Origin: Planctomycetota bacterium
Lineage (GTDB): Bacteria; Planctomycetota; PUPC01
Direction: 5' to 3'
DNA length: 7,983 nt
Assembly (NCBI GenBank): GCA_003559755.1
Contig: PWKM01000111.1
Coordinates: 1-7,983, forward strand
The translations under genes and the position numbers were made by a program. Under the pieces are notes generated by a model. The model worked only from the letters and a program-made list of their open reading frames with translations, searched no databases and was not told the origin of the DNA. Numbering within the stretch: the first letter of the stretch is position 1; each line of letters begins with the position of its first letter. Of this stretch, positions 5,929-7,983 are shown in pieces.

Positions 5929-6996
5929 ATGGCGAAAGACCAACCGACGACCAGCGAAATGCGGGCCGAACTGCTCGCCGAGCGGAAACAGCTCAACCGG
6001 CTGCGAAGAAAGGCCGAGCCGGACGACCCGGAACGCAACCAGGCCGAGGAGCAGTACAAGGAGCGCGCTGTCCGCTACGCCCGACACCGGATCGAGCGAG
6101 GCGCCGGGCCGGACTCCAGCGTGCTCGACCCGGCGATCTTCCGGGAATGCCTGTACCAGCTTGCAAAGCCCGGCCGGTTCGCCGGGGCCGACTACGCGCC
6201 CGGCTCGTCCCCGCTCGCTCGCGAGACGCTGACCGAGATGCTCAGCACGCCCCACCCGATCGAGGACCTGCTGTCGGTGGTCCGCGACCGGTCCGACCCC
6301 TGGCAGGTTTTCGACCAGCACGCCCCGGCCCGACGCCTGCTCCGGCGCTGGGCGGAACAGACTGCCGAGGACCCGTTCGTCGAGGAGTGCCTGGCTCAGA
6401 TCGCGAAATATGCCGACCAGTTCGACCGGTCGCTGGTCAACGTGGACGGGCGGCTGGACGATATCCGGACGGCATACGAACGGACACGCGGCCGGGCGGA
6501 CCGGACCTGTGCCCGGCGGCTCGACGACGGGCGGATCGAGATCGTCGCCGCCGACGACTGGGCGGCGGTGGCCGCAGACCTGCCGGAGATGGCGGAAGGC
6601 CTGTACACCCGGCTGGCATCGGTCGAGCAGGCCGGGGACCGGATCGGCCGGACGGTCGGCTCGCTGAACCAGGCCCTGTCGCAGTTCTTCGCCGAGCTCA
6701 TCCCCCGGTACTTTGCCCTGCTCGTCCGGCTGCCCGCCGAGCAGCGGAAGAAGCTCACCGGCGGCATCCGGCCCACGCCGACGTTGGCGGGCAAAGCGGT
6801 CGCCATCGCCGCGAGCACCGACTATACCGCCGAGCCGGAGATGCAACTGGGCGTGCGGCAGGTGCGCCTCCCGGCCCGGATCGAGCCGCTCGCACGGCTG
6901 CCCGCATATCGGAAGGTCCGCGACACCGTCATCGATCGCGAAGCCAAACACGCCAGCACGGTGGTCGTCAGGCGCCATCGTTCCGAACCCGGTTGA
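5929..6996 (+). CDS. Uncharacterised basic, mostly helical protein downstream of rnc
   Basis: I do not recognise this 355-residue protein. It has no signal peptide or membrane span and appears soluble. The N-terminus (about 8-56) is highly charged and helical, possibly a short coiled coil (RAELLAERKQLNRLRRKAE). A middle part rich in Glu, Asp and Arg (60-230) includes a short strand-like RIEIVAADDW (202-211). A more hydrophobic helix covers SLNQALSQFFAELIPRYFAL (245-264), and the C-terminus is Arg/Lys-rich, ending VVVRRHRSEPG. I see no catalytic motif, zinc-binding Cys/His cluster or nucleotide-binding loop. It starts 4 bases after the rnc stop, with AAGGA at 5913-5917 inside the end of rnc, so it is very likely co-transcribed and perhaps translationally coupled. 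Codon and base composition match its neighbours, so it looks native. A role tied to RNA is an inference from position and charge only. Confidence 0.75.
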   Translation: MAKDQPTTSEMRAELLAERKQLNRLRRKAEPDDPERNQAEEQYKERAVRYARHRIERGAGPDSSVLDPAIFRECLYQLAKPGRFAGADYAPGSSPLARETLTEMLSTPHPIEDLLSVVRDRSDPWQVFDQHAPARRLLRRWAEQTAEDPFVEECLAQIAKYADQFDRSLVNVDGRLDDIRTAYERTRGRADRTCARRLDDGRIEIVAADDWAAVAADLPEMAEGLYTRLASVEQAGDRIGRTVGSLNQALSQFFAELIPRYFALLVRLPAEQRKKLTGGIRPTPTLAGKAVAIAASTDYTAEPEMQLGVRQVRLPARIEPLARLPAYRKVRDTVIDREAKHASTVVVRRHRSEPG

Positions 6997-7027
6997 ACCG
7001 CCGGGATGGCTGAAACACTCGCCCACG

Positions 7028-7042
7028 CCGCCCCCCCGGCGG
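7028..7042 (+). other. Short GC hairpin in the gap before the M50 gene
   Basis: CCGCC (7028-7032) and GGCGG (7038-7042) flank five cytosines in the 74-base gap before the protease gene. The 5-bp stem could weaken read-through or protect an mRNA end, but it lacks a T-run and may be chance in GC-rich DNA. I see no clear promoter in this gap, so the protease gene is probably expressed from the rnc transcript. Confidence 0.2.
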
Positions 7043-7070
7043 TCGAGAGGCGTCATCAGGAGAACAGACC

Positions 7071-7961
7071 GTGGGTGGTTCGTTTTTGCTCTGCAAAATC
7101 CGAGGCATCCCCATCCGGGTGCACTGGTCGTTCTTTCTGCTCCCCCTGCTGTTCCTGTACGGCCCGCTGGTCGCCCGCGATCCGGGCGCCATCCTGTTCG
7201 GGGCGGCGCTCGTGGTCTTCCTGGCGGTCGCGATCGTCGCACACGAGATGGCCCATGCCCTGGTCGGCCGACGGCTCGGCGCGGTCATCCACGACATCGT
7301 CTTGTGGCCGCTGGGCGGGTTCACCCAGCTCTCGGGCCTGCCGTCGGCCCCCTCGGCCCAGGTCATGCTCTCCCTCGCCGGGCCGTTCACCAACCTCGGG
7401 CTGGCCGGGCTGGCGTTCATCGCGACCGGTCAATTCGGCTTTCACACCTACGCCGGCGCGTTCGTGTGGGTGAACCTGGCACTGGGCGTTCTGAACCTGG
7501 CTCCGACCCAGCCGTTCGACGGCGGGCACGCCGTGCTGGCGTTCCTCCGGGGCAAGCTCGGTTACGGGCCGGGCGACCTGTGGGCGGGACGGATCGGGGT
7601 CGCCACCGCCGCCGCCCTGATCGTGCTCGGCCTGCTCTGGGGCGAGATGTTCATCGTCATCCTCGGCGTCATCTCGATGGTCCTTTCCTGGCGGTCGATG
7701 AGCCAGGCCGCACTGGTCGCCGGCCCGCGGCAGAGGACACCCAAGGCGCCGGAGACCGGGGACTTCCGCGTGTGGCGGCTGCCCAAAGACGAGCTGAAGG
7801 ACGAGATCGAGCAGCATCGCAAGACCCGGCACTCGGACCGCGAGGTCCGCGAGCGGGTTGATCGCCTGCTCAAGCAGATCAGCGAGCAGGGGATCGAGTC
7901 GCTCACCGAGGAGGACCGCCAATTCCTCAAGGAGGCCGCCGACCAGTTCAGCGCGTCGTGA
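7071..7961 (+). CDS. M50-family (site-2-type) intramembrane zinc metalloprotease
   Basis: Membrane-embedded zinc protease of 296 residues, of the type that cleaves transmembrane or membrane-associated substrates in regulated proteolysis. The N-terminus (KIRGIPIRVHWSFFLLPLL) is typical of short M50 proteins. HEMAH at 58-62 gives zinc ligands His58 and His62 with catalytic Glu59, and the third ligand is Asp150 in PTQPFDGGHA. Hydrophobic spans lie at about 17-37, 41-63, 96-119, 126-145 and 172-203. There is no PDZ or CBS domain. The soluble tail (221-296) ends in a charged helical segment with SEQGIESLTEEDRQFLK (271-287), resembling the short C-terminal segment of many rhomboid-type membrane proteins (DUF6576-like, from memory). 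The GTG start at 7071 is supported by AGGAG at 7058-7062 with an 8-base spacer. It is the third gene of the rnc run, and the window ends 22 bases later. Substrate unknown. Confidence 0.92.
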   Translation: MGGSFLLCKIRGIPIRVHWSFFLLPLLFLYGPLVARDPGAILFGAALVVFLAVAIVAHEMAHALVGRRLGAVIHDIVLWPLGGFTQLSGLPSAPSAQVMLSLAGPFTNLGLAGLAFIATGQFGFHTYAGAFVWVNLALGVLNLAPTQPFDGGHAVLAFLRGKLGYGPGDLWAGRIGVATAAALIVLGLLWGEMFIVILGVISMVLSWRSMSQAALVAGPRQRTPKAPETGDFRVWRLPKDELKDEIEQHRKTRHSDREVRERVDRLLKQISEQGIESLTEEDRQFLKEAADQFSAS

Positions 7962-7983
7962 CCCGGGGCGTCCGCCCGCCCGC

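Noticed and set aside
6147..7013. Alternative plus-strand frame overlapping the unknown gene downstream of rnc
   Set aside because: It has no ribosome site, and its composition is Arg/Pro/Gly-rich. The frame starting at 5929 fits the operon spacing and has a more protein-like amino acid mix.
5755..7242. 495-codon minus-strand open frame
   Set aside because: It crosses the opposite strand of three plus-strand genes with good start signals and has no domain of its own.
1..7983. CRISPR array, tRNA, rRNA, insertion sequence, prophage or riboswitch
   Set aside because: Reading both strands I saw no regularly spaced repeats, tRNA-like cloverleaf, terminal inverted repeats, transposase motifs or conserved leader structures. 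Gene order and composition look like ordinary chromosome, and I found no evidence of an undescribed multi-gene system.

Overview
The window is very GC-rich, densely packed bacterial chromosome with long, intact housekeeping genes. I see no tRNA, rRNA, CRISPR array, insertion sequence, phage gene or long repeat. The RNase III and nadC sequences, the sigma70-type promoters and the GC bias would suit a Planctomycetota-like bacterium, but that assignment rests on general resemblance and is tentative.

The left half (1-3801) is read on the minus strand. In transcription order it holds a multi-spanning membrane protein of the nucleoside-recognition/Gate type (3801-2812), a hairpin and an almost perfect sigma70 promoter, then nadC (2681-1818) and birA (1821-838). 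NadC makes nicotinate mononucleotide for NAD. BirA is a biotin ligase with an N-terminal winged-helix region. nadC and birA share an ATGA overlap and form a translationally coupled pair. After a 244-base gap comes the 5' part of a soluble histidine kinase (593 to beyond base 1).

At 3802-3998 the direction switches. This divergent gap carries two separate promoter-like elements, one for each neighbour. The right half (3999-7961) is read on the plus strand: an M14-family zinc peptidase (3999-5072), then a likely transcription unit of rnc (RNase III, 5226-5924), an unrecognised 355-residue basic protein (5929-6996) and a compact M50 (site-2-type) membrane zinc protease with a conserved-looking C-terminal tail (7071-7961).

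The genes cover cofactor metabolism (NAD, biotin attachment), RNA processing, proteolysis at the membrane and in the cytoplasm, and one signalling kinase. I found no evidence of a dedicated new multi-gene system. The points most worth a second look are an M14 peptidase lacking the usual substrate-carboxylate Asn-Arg pair, an internally duplicated Gate permease with a repeated His/Glu motif, promoters placed so close to start codons that leaders would be about 12 nt or absent, an Asp-to-Asn change in the RNase III active site, and the uncharacterised protein between rnc and the M50 protease.
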